DNA of 64,000 nt from Delphinus delphis. Lineage: Eukaryota > Chordata > Mammalia > Artiodactyla > Delphinidae. The stretch lies in the NCBI RefSeq assembly GCF_949987515.2, contig NC_082688.1, forward strand, positions 78,868,731 through 78,932,730, given 5' to 3'. Within the stretch, counting starts at the first letter, position 1, and every line of letters begins with the position of its first letter. A model generated the notes under the pieces. The model ran no database searches, had not been told where the DNA came from, and worked only from the letters and a program-made list of their open reading frames with translations. Of the stretch, positions 46,692-55,707 are shown piece after piece. The translations under genes were made by a program, and so were the position numbers.

Positions 46692-47500
46692 GGACTCAGA
46701 CTTTATGAGAATCCAAAGCAACCAGTAGTTAAAAGATCTGGAATCACTAGAGTTAGCCATATTTTTCACTCATTGTAAGACAAATCAAATGAAGCTCTTT
46801 TTTCTCTTCCCAACTGGAATTTCAAGTGAAAAAAGAAAGTACATCATAGATACTTCACACATATGTAATGCAGTTATAATAAAATCTTTGTTATTTGACA
46901 TTTTCACTTGTTATAAAAGACTTTCTTGTACATTTTCTTTAATATGTATTAAAACTAAGATAAAAGAGGTTCCTTCGCAACCTTATTTAATCTGGGAATT
47001 TATGTTTTTATATGATACAGTGTGTCAGTTTGGTGAATTTTCTTGCTGACTTATTGTATATTCCCTAAATGCTGATTCAGGTCAATTTTATATACAATCT
47101 GTGTTTTATAAGAGGTAACAGCAGGTAAAATAAAATATACAGAAGTGCCAAAAACACCTTCAACAATAAGTTATATACAATGTTAAGGCACTGCATTCTG
47201 ACAGATTATTTTTTCCCTTTGAACATCCCTTATTTCCAAGATGTCCCTTTTTAATGAACATTTCCAGACTAATAAATAGCCTGATAATCTAAGTAAACAA
47301 CTGCTTAGGGCTTTCATGTTGGCTGTGTCTCAACAGGCCCTGCATCAGTTTCCTATAAAAAATGAAGAATCTAAATCATGCTCAAACCTTGCCTAACATA
47401 AAAGGAGTCTCTCCACTCTCCTTAAAGTTTCTGACCTTCACCTTTCCATTGGTGAATAGCCTAGTTTTTCTTTAAAGAAGCTTCCATACACTTCCCTGGG
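46376..47500. other. AT-rich single-copy stretch with (CA)n
   Basis: Contains a (CA)n microsatellite of about 14-15 units at 46659-46687. Plus-strand frames of 81-86 codons at 46533-46778 (spanning the microsatellite) and 46789-47049 have no recognised domain. No named transposon was seen. Confidence 0.5.
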
Positions 47501-47504
47501 TTTT

Positions 47505-47960
47505 TTATATTTCTCATGATTTTTTGTTGAAAACGGGACACAAATAATGTGGCCACCCTGTAAACCAGACCCTCCAATCCTCAGTTTTTTGTGTTGTTGA
47601 TACTTGTTGTTGTTATTAATACTGTTTGCTTGTTTAGTGATTTTCCTGAACTAATCTGTTAAGTCTGTATTCTTGGTAGTGGATGGCCAATGAAATCCTT
47701 GCTTGATTAGCTTAGTGGTCAGCTAATGACTGGACAGAGATTTCATTAAATGCCTTGTCTCTGTGGGACTCCCAGCCCTTGCTAAGGGGCTGTGTGCCTG
47801 TCTTGGGACACACCTTTAATGCTCTGGCAGGCAGTTCATTCCTCTGCCTTAGCCTTCATTTCCATGTCTACCAACGGAGAGTCCATTCATGCTTTCCAGA
47901 ATCTTTTCTAATAATTGCCTTTAATTCCACCTTTTCTCATTTTACTTGGAACAAAATATT
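47505..47960 (-). mobile_element. Possible old L1 5' region fragment (antisense)
   Basis: The words 'tttttgttgaaaacgggacac', a (TTG)n-like segment 'gttgttgatacttgttgttgttatt' (47593-47619), and 'gcttgtttagtgattttcctgaactaatctgttaagtctgtattctt' resemble the complemented 5' portion of old L1M elements. The downstream limit is uncertain, and the plus-strand 75-codon frame at 47755-47982 is not a gene. Confidence 0.5.
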
Positions 47961-49164
47961 CATACAATTGAGATTATTTTAACAGATCTCACTATGAATA
48001 AACGTGTTCACTTTGGAAAGTTTTTAAGTAAAATTGATCTTTGGGGGGGAAAAAAAGGAGTAACTTACTAGGAAAAAAAATCCATGTAGCAGAAGTATGT
48101 ATTTTTTAGAATTTTTTTGATACTGGCATGGGATTGGGTAAATGGCATTATTGATCTTTTCTATTTCTTACATTTGTAAGAGAACTCAGGGAACTAATAA
48201 ACACTTGTTGACTGATGACTTGAAATTTCTTCTTCTATCTCAGGGGAGCCAAACAGTCATTGTACATCATCTTTATTCACAGAACTATGCAGTGTCTGTT
48301 TTGTGTTCTGTTTACAAATCAGTTTTTGAAGGCAAATATATTAGTACATACACACGTTTATTAGCTATAATTTCTTATATTTATATGTATGTGGATCAAC
48401 TGTAATATGTGTGTTTCTGTTTGTGTATATGTAATATTGGGAGTTAGATGAAAAAGAGAGAAAGGGAATGTCATGATTTGTTCTTAATGATGTCATATGT
48501 GAATCTGTTTAAAAAAAGAAACTTTGCGTGTGTAGTTCTTATCAGTATTGAGTATCTGAGGAAGTAGGATACTCATTTACATGCAGTAGGAATTGTTCAT
48601 TCATCCTAGATTATTAGTTCCTTTATTATAAAAGTATTTGGGGTAAATTGCCTATAGATAATCTGTGTATCTCCACATGACTTTTATTAACGACAAATCC
48701 AATACCAAGACAGCATCGCTGACAGTAAGCCAATATAAATATTGCTACTGCACAGCTAAATTTAAACCCACACCTACAAATCCACTGTTAGATATCTTTG
48801 CATTATTTGTCCTGTATTGTGTTTAATACCCATATATACCATATATGTGTATATAGAATTATATATGTGTGCATATATGAAAATTTATTTCAAATCAATT
48901 TATCAGAAAAACGAAAATATTGCCCCCAGATTTAGAGATGTTTCTCTGCATCTCAACTCAGACTTTCCTTCCTTCTGAAATGACAAGCAATTACCAAAAA
49001 ATAAAATGTGGATTTTGGAATTCAGGCTTATAAATCTTTCTTCTTCTCTTTTAGATTTTCTGGGAAGAAATAATTTCTTTTGCTCTTACTTTTGAAAACT
49101 CAATTCACATTCCACTTCTTAAATATTTTCTGGAAAATTTTTGCTGAAAGAAAGTGAAAGTTTT
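47961..49164. other. AT-rich single-copy stretch, nothing recognised
   Basis: No transposon or gene recognised. An 87-codon plus-strand frame at 48142-48405 has a weak match of hydrophobic stretches but no family. A short TA/TG-rich low-complexity run lies at 48830-48870. Confidence 0.5.
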
Positions 49165-49184
49165 TAAGCATTTTCCCTATCTTT

Positions 49185-49382
49185 TTTTTTGCTGTACACA
49201 GGCCTCTCACTGTTGTGGCCTCTCCCGTTGCAGAGCACAGGCTCCGTACGCGCAGGCTCAGCGGCCATGGCTCACGGGCCCAGCCGCTCCGCGGCATGTG
49301 GGATCTTCCCAGACTGGGGCACGAAACCGTGTCCCCTGCATCAGCAGGCGGACTCTCAACCACTGCGCCACCAGGGAAGCCC
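49185..49382 (-). mobile_element. CHRS-type cetacean SINE with perfect 20-bp target-site duplication
   Basis: Antisense CHRS element. The T-run at 49185-49190 is a short A-tail complement, the GC-rich body follows, and the head 'gggaagcc' ends at 49374-49382. The flanking 20-bp duplication, TAAGCATTTTCCCTATCTTT, is exact at 49165-49184 and 49383-49402, which marks a fairly recent target-primed reverse transcription event. Three overlapping frames (71-96 codons) on both strands are SINE by-products. Confidence 0.97.
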
Positions 49383-49437
49383 TAAGCATTTTCCCTATCT
49401 TTAAGGTCACATTTTATTCCCTCTTTAATTTTACCAC

Positions 49438-49605
49438 CTTCTAGCTATGTGATTTAGCCAAGTTACTTAATCGTCATAAGCCTCAGTTTCTCTTCCAAAA
49501 ATGGAAAAGATAAAAGATCGTTCAAATTATTGTTTAAAATATTTAAAAGATCCTGTTTCAATTGTGCTTAGCACCTATTAAGGATGCAATAAATGTCAGC
49601 TCTCA
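49438..49605 (+). repeat. MIR SINE relic (sense)
   Basis: Sense-strand MIR order: 'cttctagctatgtgatttagccaagttacttaatcgtcataagcctcagtttctcttccaaaaatggaaaagataa', then 'gcttagcacctattaaggatgcaataaatgtcagctct'. It lies directly beside the SINE at 49185 but is far older. Confidence 0.88.
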
Positions 49606-49674
49606 CCAGTATTATCATCATTACCAAATGTAACTGATTTAAGTTTTCCACTATAATTAGATGACAGTATGATT

Positions 49675-50045
49675 TTCCCCAGCTTTATTGAGGTATGATT
49701 TTAAAAATAAATATTTAGGTTTTACAATTTGATTTTTTTAAGTTCTGCAACGTGATTTAATACATATACATTGTAAAATGATTACCACAATGAGCCAATT
49801 AACACATCTATTGCCTCACATAGTTACCTTTTAATGTGTGGTGAAAACACTTAAGATCTTAGCAAATTTCGAGTATACAATACAGTATTATTAACTGTAT
49901 TCTATGTTATTCCATTATAACTCTGTTATCCCTATTCTGTGCATTAGATCCCTAGAACTTATTTACCTTTTAACTGAAAGTTCGTATCGTTTGATCAACA
50001 TCACCCTATTTCCCCCGTTCCCCAGCCCCTGGCAACCACAGAGTT
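49675..50045 (-). mobile_element. Old L1 3' UTR fragment (antisense)
   Basis: The plus strand reads 'ccccagctttattgaggtatgatttt', 'tgtaaaatgattaccacaatgagccaattaacacatctattgcctcacatagttacc', 'aagatcttagcaaatttcgagtatacaatacagtattattaactgtattc' and 'gcattagatccctagaacttatttacctttt', closing with 'cccctggcaaccaca'. This is the complement of an old L1 3' UTR. The same segment begins the L1 at 61505. Confidence 0.9.
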
Positions 50046-50840
50046 TTAGTTGAGGGAGAGGGGTCTCTTTAAACTTACTTTGGTTTAAAATTAATAGTGA
50101 TATTTTTTTAAAGACACAAACTTTCTAAACTTTATTTTTCTTAAGATTTCAATCTACAAATTTTTTCTGCTTTTTAAATTTAGCTATTTCTGTACAAAAA
50201 GGACATTTAACTTATTCTTTAAACAATGTTGACTGTCTCAAGTTAAAGACTAAATTTCCTTAAATGTTTAACTCCATTCATAAAATTTGGCAAATTTCCT
50301 TAAACATTTTAAACTTCAATTTTAGATTTAAAATGTTTGCTTTTCTCTTTGAGTGCCTGAGAAAACAGAACCCAAAGAAGCAAAACATTGGTGATCCTTT
50401 AATAAAATTTTACAAAACTAATAAGTTAAACATATAGTAAATCAATTTCTTTTAAACATTCAAATAATTTATATATTTAATCAGACTTTTTCTTTCTAAC
50501 TTGACATCACAAATTTAATATCAATGATGTACTACTGCAAACTGAAATTCCAAGGTTAAAATGCTGAATTATCTAAACAGCAGAAGACACAGATTATCCT
50601 GAATTTACATAAAATTAATATTTACTTTATTTAGCTTACCAGCCCTGTACTCAAATCTTTACCCCTTACACACGTAAGAAAACAGAATTACTCTCTCAGA
50701 TGGTCTAAGATTATTTTAACCTCTAAGCAACTGTTTTCATTCCCACCCAGCCCTCAGGTAGATATACTGAGTCCTTTATATCTACTACACCTCAGGAGAT
50801 CCCAAGTATCCAACTCCTCACAATCCAAGGTTAGATACAT
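50046..50840. other. AT-rich single-copy stretch, nothing recognised
   Basis: AT-rich DNA with no named repeat and no open frame of note. It leads into the left arm of the inverted duplication. Confidence 0.5.
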
Positions 50841-50935
50841 GAGGAATGGGGTCCAGGAGAATGACACCAATTCCATGGCCAGCTGCTGTGATAATTAACC
50901 AGAAGCACTGAGATGTTAGGACAACTAGAAGTCTT
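50841..50935 (+). repeat. Left arm of a 95-bp inverted duplication
   Basis: This segment is repeated in inverted orientation at 52587-52681. The two arms agree at 93 of 95 positions; the differences are one A/G near each end, at left-arm positions 50848 and 50913. I recognise no transposon family in it, and no terminal TSD-like bases flank the pair. It contains the homeodomain-like 'gataattaacc' word. The inner edge abuts a perfect short palindrome (50935-50962). Confidence 0.95.
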
Positions 50936-50962
50936 AGAATAAAGTTATAGAACTTTATTCTA
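50935..50962. repeat. Perfect 12-bp palindrome with 4-nt loop
   Basis: TAGAATAAAGTT (50935-50946), ATAG (50947-50950), AACTTTATTCTA (50951-50962). It sits exactly at the inner breakpoint of the left arm of the inverted duplication. A hairpin at that place could have promoted the template switch that made the duplication. It could also be coincidental. Confidence 0.95.
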
Positions 50963-51729
50963 TAACTCCATCCACATTGAGTTCAACTCATTTCTTTTCT
51001 GATGGATTGAATTCTGTACTCCTACATTCTTCTTGGCTTCTCAGCCACAATATGTGACATTTCAATGCCTTTTTTTTTTTAATTAAGTTTTTGCCGATAC
51101 CCCTGGCTCTCACTTTAACAGTTTACACTCATTTATAATGGCTTCAGGTATCTCTAATATTTCCAACTTCTCATTGCTATGAAAGCATGTTTGTATCTGT
51201 ATATTGCCTCATCTTTTATTATTTCTTTTGGTTGGATGCTTAGTAATATTTAAGTATTCATAAAATTTTACTTTACATAAATATGTATTACAGAAAATTG
51301 TGTTACAGAAACACTTTCACACCATCACTGAAGAAGACACTGTATTTAAAGTTAACACTTGAGAGTAGGCCTGATTTATCCCCGAAGAATTGTGGAGTTT
51401 TGCAAATTTCATGTAACCCATAATTACACCAAGTGCTATTTATGAACTTAATGAATAATGTTTCCTAGATAATGTTCTGCCTTTTTTTTTAGCATATTTA
51501 GATATTGCAATTAAATACAATTTGTTTTAAACATTTCTAAATTCATAGCTTTTGTTATTATGTACTCTTCAATGGATACTAAAATGTAAGTGCATGCATC
51601 TGGGATTCCATAGAATATTTTGATATTGAAATATGGTCTTTATATTTCAAAGTTTTGAAACAAATGTGAATAATTCATAATCCTCAATTTCAAGGCATTT
51701 ACATTTTAGTGAAGGAAAAATACACATAT
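50963..51729. other. AT-rich spacer of the inverted duplication, nothing recognised
   Basis: No gene and no named transposon. Homopolymer T-runs lie at 51070-51080 and 51483-51491. Confidence 0.5.
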
Positions 51730-51742
51730 GAAATGGGCACCA

Positions 51743-52098
51743 GGGACCTCCCTGGTGGTCCGGTGGTAAAGAATCTGACTTACAATGCAGGGGATGTACG
51801 TTTGATCCCTGGTCAGGGAACTAAGATCCCACACACCGCGGGGCAACTAAGCCTGTGTGCCACAACTACCGAGCCTGAACGCCTCAGCTAGAGCCCACGT
51901 GCCGCAAACTACAGAGCCCACGTGCTCTGGAACCCATGCACCACAACTAGAGAGAGAAAACCCACAGGCCACAACTAGAGGAAGCCCGCACGCCATAACG
52001 AAAGATCCTGCATGCCTCAACGAAGATCCCACGTGCAGCAACTAAGACCCGACGCAGCCCAAAATAAATTAAATAAATAAATAAATCTTAAGAAAAAA
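51743..52098 (+). mobile_element. Long tRNA-derived SINE (CHR/Bov-tA-like), complete
   Basis: Complete sense-strand SINE starting 'gggacctccctggtggtcc', with a pol III A-box-like region and a B-box-like 'gtttgatccctgg'. A long CA/AG-rich body of repeated 'cacaacta'-type words follows, ending in (AAAT)n. Target-site duplications of 13 bp: GAAATGGGCACCA (51730-51742) and GAAACGGACACCA (52099-52111), with two differences, which implies a moderately old insertion. Frames of 60-64 codons on both strands are by-products. Confidence 0.95.
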
Positions 52099-52111
52099 GA
52101 AACGGACACCA

Positions 52112-52355
52112 ATAAAAAACATACTGTGGAATAGGATGCATGATATGACTGGGAGAAATGAGAGGAGATTAATTCAGTCTGGAAAGTTTTAAAAAGGCTT
52201 CATAAAGTTTTACTAAGAGTTGAAATAAATGTAATATATAATTGCTTAACTTGAAATATGGTCAATTTCTCACTAAAACTTAGCATCTATCAGCATGTTT
52301 AAATCTATTCTTTTATACAAACCTGCTAAAATATTATAAATGTTTAATTGTACTT
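52112..52355. other. AT-rich spacer, nothing recognised
   Basis: AT-rich single-copy-looking DNA. No features. Confidence 0.5.
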
Positions 52356-52359
52356 TATT

Positions 52360-52552
52360 AACCAGGGAGTGGCAAAATGCAGACCAAGAGCCAACTCTGG
52401 CCACCTCATTTATTATTTAACATTTATTATTGACGGCTATTTTGCAGTAGTGACATATTTGAATAATGTAACTGAAACCATATGGCTGGCAAATCTGAAA
52501 ATATTTACTCTCTGGTCCTTTCCAGCAACACTTGCTGACTCCTGTTCCATTT
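52360..52552. mobile_element. hAT-type non-autonomous DNA transposon relic
   Basis: Ends resembling the 'caggggtc' type of terminal inverted repeat are visible: left 'ccagggagtggcaaaatgcagacc' (52362-52385), right 'agcaacacttgctgactcctg' (52524-52544). The interior 'aaccatatggctggcaaatctgaaaatatttactctctggtcctttcc' fits the short hAT-Charlie-derived family. The ends are eroded and TSDs cannot be read. A 127-codon frame (52348-52731) crosses this relic and the right arm of the inverted duplication, so it is not a reliable gene. Confidence 0.6.
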
Positions 52553-52586
52553 GTATTAATATTAGGCATTCCTGGAATGTTTACCC

Positions 52587-52681
52587 AAGACTTCTAGTTG
52601 TCCTAACACCTCAGTGCTTCTGGTTAATTATCACAGCAGCTGGCCATGGAATTGGTGTCATTCTCCTGGACCCTATTCCTC
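52587..52681 (-). repeat. Right arm of a 95-bp inverted duplication
   Basis: Reverse complement of 50841-50935 with two mismatches. The spacer between the arms is 1651 bp and contains a SINE (51743-52098) and a hAT relic. The SINE is probably younger than the duplication, but this is not proven. No open frame or domain is supported in either arm. Confidence 0.95.
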
Positions 52682-52744
52682 TGAAACAGCTCATCAAGAA
52701 AGGGCAATTGTCTATATTATTCATTTTCTAAAATTGCAGAACTG

Positions 52745-53020
52745 CTCCCCATTTCCCCTTCAGACTTCAGCTGCCTGAACTAATTTACACCCAAAGGTTA
52801 ATTAGTTCCCTAACTGGCTCTCCTACATGTTGTCTTTGCAACACTTGGAAAATGGCCACATTTAATTGCCTTTAAAAAACGGTTTGCTCAGAAAGGAATA
52901 AAACATTTCATACGGAAATATGTAGAATTCTTGAATGGAGCCAAAATAGTCCTGATCTCTGGGAACTTACTACCTGAATATATTGAAGAGTTTGGAAATA
53001 AACTATTCTTCTCTAATAAA
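52745..53020. promoter_or_regulatory. Candidate conserved non-coding stretch
   Basis: Repeat-free sequence with clustered words of regulatory type: 'ggttaattagttccc' (52796-52810), 'caacacttggaaaatggcc', 'catttaattgcc' and 'tttgctcagaaaggaataaaacattt'. Homeodomain-like and SRF/TEAD-like words are mixed. I base this only on motif density and the absence of transposons. Chance is a serious alternative. Confidence 0.2.
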
Positions 53021-53202
53021 CCACAGACTCTTCATCATAAAAAAATACTTACCTACATGTACAGAGTGAAGAGTAATTTTCATACTCTCAGAGTCTATTC
53101 ATAGAATAGTAAATGTGAGCTTGATTCAAGATTTCTGTCTTTATGTGTCTTTTTTTAAGTAAAAAGTTCAATTTATGAACATTTATTAAAGGTTTACTCT
53201 TT

Positions 53203-53558
53203 TTTTTAAAAAAAGATTTAATATTATTTATTTTTTGGCTGCATTGGGTGTTCGTTGCTGTGCACGGGCTTTCTCTAGTTGTGGCGAGCGGGGTCTACTC
53301 TCCGTTGTGTTGTGTGGGCTTCTCGCTGCGGTGGCTTCTCTCGTTGCGGAGCACGGGCTCTAGGCACACGGGTTTCAGTAGTTGTGGCACATAGGCTCAG
53401 TAGTTGTGGCTCATGGGCTCTAGACCTCAGGCTCAGTAGTTGTGATGCACGGGCTTAGCTGCTTCACAGCATGTGGGATCTTCCCGGACCAGGGATCAAA
53501 CCCGCGCCCCCTGCAGTGGCAGGCGGATTCTTATCCACTGCACCATCAGGGAAGTCCT
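53203..53558 (-). mobile_element. Long tRNA-derived SINE (CHR/Bov-tA-like), antisense
   Basis: Antisense complete element. The A-rich tail complement is at the left (53200-53240), followed by a body of repeated 'agttgtgg/cacgggct' words and the tRNA-like head at the right ending 'atcagggaagtcc' (53545-53556). TSD: AAAGGTTTACTCTTT (53188-53202) and AAAGTCTTACTCTTT (53559-53573), with two differences. Compared with 51743-52098 it is an independent insertion of the same superfamily on the other strand. Confidence 0.93.
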
Positions 53559-53573
53559 AAAGTCTTACTCTTT

Positions 53574-55121
53574 ACCCTGCATTCAGAACAGTGAATCAAA
53601 GGGAGCAAAATATTGTCCGAAGCTCTAAAATGTTTATCCGTTTATAGAGAAGATGCATATTTACCAAGGTAATTGTGACAAAACAGGCTACCCTAAATTC
53701 TGCAAAACATATATTTTTCATGATGGGAGCATAAGGGATTCACTCAGACTGGAAGAGCGAAGTGGGTTTATTGAGAAAGTGCCATTAACCGGACCTTGAA
53801 ACATGGGCAGATATCTTTTGAAGTGGAAAAGAAAAGGAGTTTTCCAGATCAAGGGAACAAGTAAGGCAAATATCCAAACTAAACATCAACATTTTCAGTG
53901 TTACTAAATTCTGGATATAATGTTGTTGCAAATGTTATTAATATTATCTTTGTCAGTAATAAAATTATTTGATCAGTCATGTATTCAAATTTTGGCATTA
54001 CATTTAAATGCTAGAAGATAAAATTCTGATTTGAAGAGCTCACTAAAATTAAAAAAAGAAAGAAAGAAAATGAAAATTGGTCTTTCCACGGTATTGTTTC
54101 AGAGGAAGATTAACCAGCTTCAGCAGCATTTAAACATAACATCAACAGGCAGCACAATGCCTTTTCTCCTTTGACCTATTAGGCTCCTTCTTTCTTATAT
54201 TCTCAATAGTATTTTATTGACAAAATACAAATGTAGCATTTGAGAATATGCACTGTGAGCGTCACAAACGCATTTTTTTAAATGTTTAAAACTAGAAAAG
54301 AAGCTGGTCCTATATTTTCTTAAACCATATTTCATAAACAAACAGCTATTATTTTTTCTAGGAAATACTGATCTTACATTAAACACACATGCAGCACACC
54401 AATTACACAAGGACAGAAAGTGCCTCTCACTCAGGAAGCCAGTTGAACTGAAGGAGCCACAATACCATCTAGTGTCAGTTAAGCACAGTCTCTACTAACA
54501 TGGAGAAGAATCTAGACTAAATTAAAATGGAGAAAATAATGGAAAACAAAACCTGTGCCCTCTTTTTAAAATAATCCGATAAATAAACGTGTTGTCTAGC
54601 ACAAGTGCTCTCTGCCTCTCCCTTATCTTTTATTAATTTTTGGACCAGACTTGTTGGAAAAAAATTACCAGTCTCCTCAATCTATAATAGTCTGCCATTT
54701 TGTTAAGACTGAGCCCACAAATAATAACCCATCAGGTTACTAAAGTGATATCTTAGCAGTGTGACTCTTGTACTGAGACCATGTTGGACCACAGTAATAT
54801 CACTCAGCAAAATTATCACTGGTACAATTCAACAGTTATTCATCCCTGTTTGCATCATCTGTGCTAAGGCTTTTTTCACTGACTCTTGCTTTCTGTCCTT
54901 CACTGAGTCTAAAAGTTGACATTTCTCCAAATTGGCCTGAGCTGCTGTATGATGTCATGTATCTCTGGAAGTATTATATCTAAACTTAAATGAGGTCTGC
55001 ATAGAATTTGTAAAAGGGAGTTATGTTTACACCTTAGGCTCCCTGAGTGCCACAGCTATTTCCTATTAATTTATTTCTCCTAAAAATGAAAGCACTAGTA
55101 ATTGCTTTCATTGATTGGGCA
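53574..55121. other. Single-copy stretch, no gene recognised
   Basis: About 1.5 kb without a transposon that I can name. An AAAG-type run lies at 54050-54068. A minus-strand frame of 71 codons (54195-54410) has no domain. The last bases (55113-55121) precede the L1 target site. Confidence 0.5.
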
Positions 55122-55406
55122 TCCAGTAATTTTTTTTTTAATTTTTAAATTTAATTTTATTTATTTTTTATACAGCATGTTCTTATTAGTTATCCATTTT
55201 ATACATATTACTGTATATATGTCAATCCAAATCTCCCAATTTATCACACACACACACACACACCCCGCCTTCCTCCCTTGGTGTCCATACATTTGTCCTC
55301 TACATCTGTGTCTCTATTTCTGCCCTGCAAACCAGTTCATCTGTACCATCTTTCTAGGTTCCACATATATGCGTTAATATACGATATTTGTTTTTCTCTT
55401 TCTTAC

Positions 55407-55676
55407 TTATTCACTCTGTATGACAGTCTCTAGATCCATCCATGTCTCTACAAATGACCCAATTTTGTTCCTTTTTATGGCTGAGTAATATTCCACTGTA
55501 TATATGTACCACTCCTTCTTTATCCATTCATCTGTCGATGGGCATTTAGCTTGCTTCCATGTCCTGGCTATTGTAAATAGTGCTGCAATGAACATTGGGG
55601 TGCATGTGTCTTTGAATTATGGTTTTCGCTAGGTATATGCCCAGTAGTGGGATTGCTGGGTCATATGGTAGTTCTA

Positions 55677-55707
<31 letters not shown>

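Noticed and set aside
50841..52681. Interpreting the 95-bp arms as TIRs of a DNA transposon
   Set aside because: No target-site duplication is found outside the arms, no transposase trace is found inside, and the interior holds ordinary unrelated insertions.
52348..52731. 127-codon plus-strand frame across the right arm of the inverted duplication
   Set aside because: It starts outside, crosses a hAT relic and then the duplicated arm. The left arm gives no matching coding frame with a homologous context, and no domain is seen.
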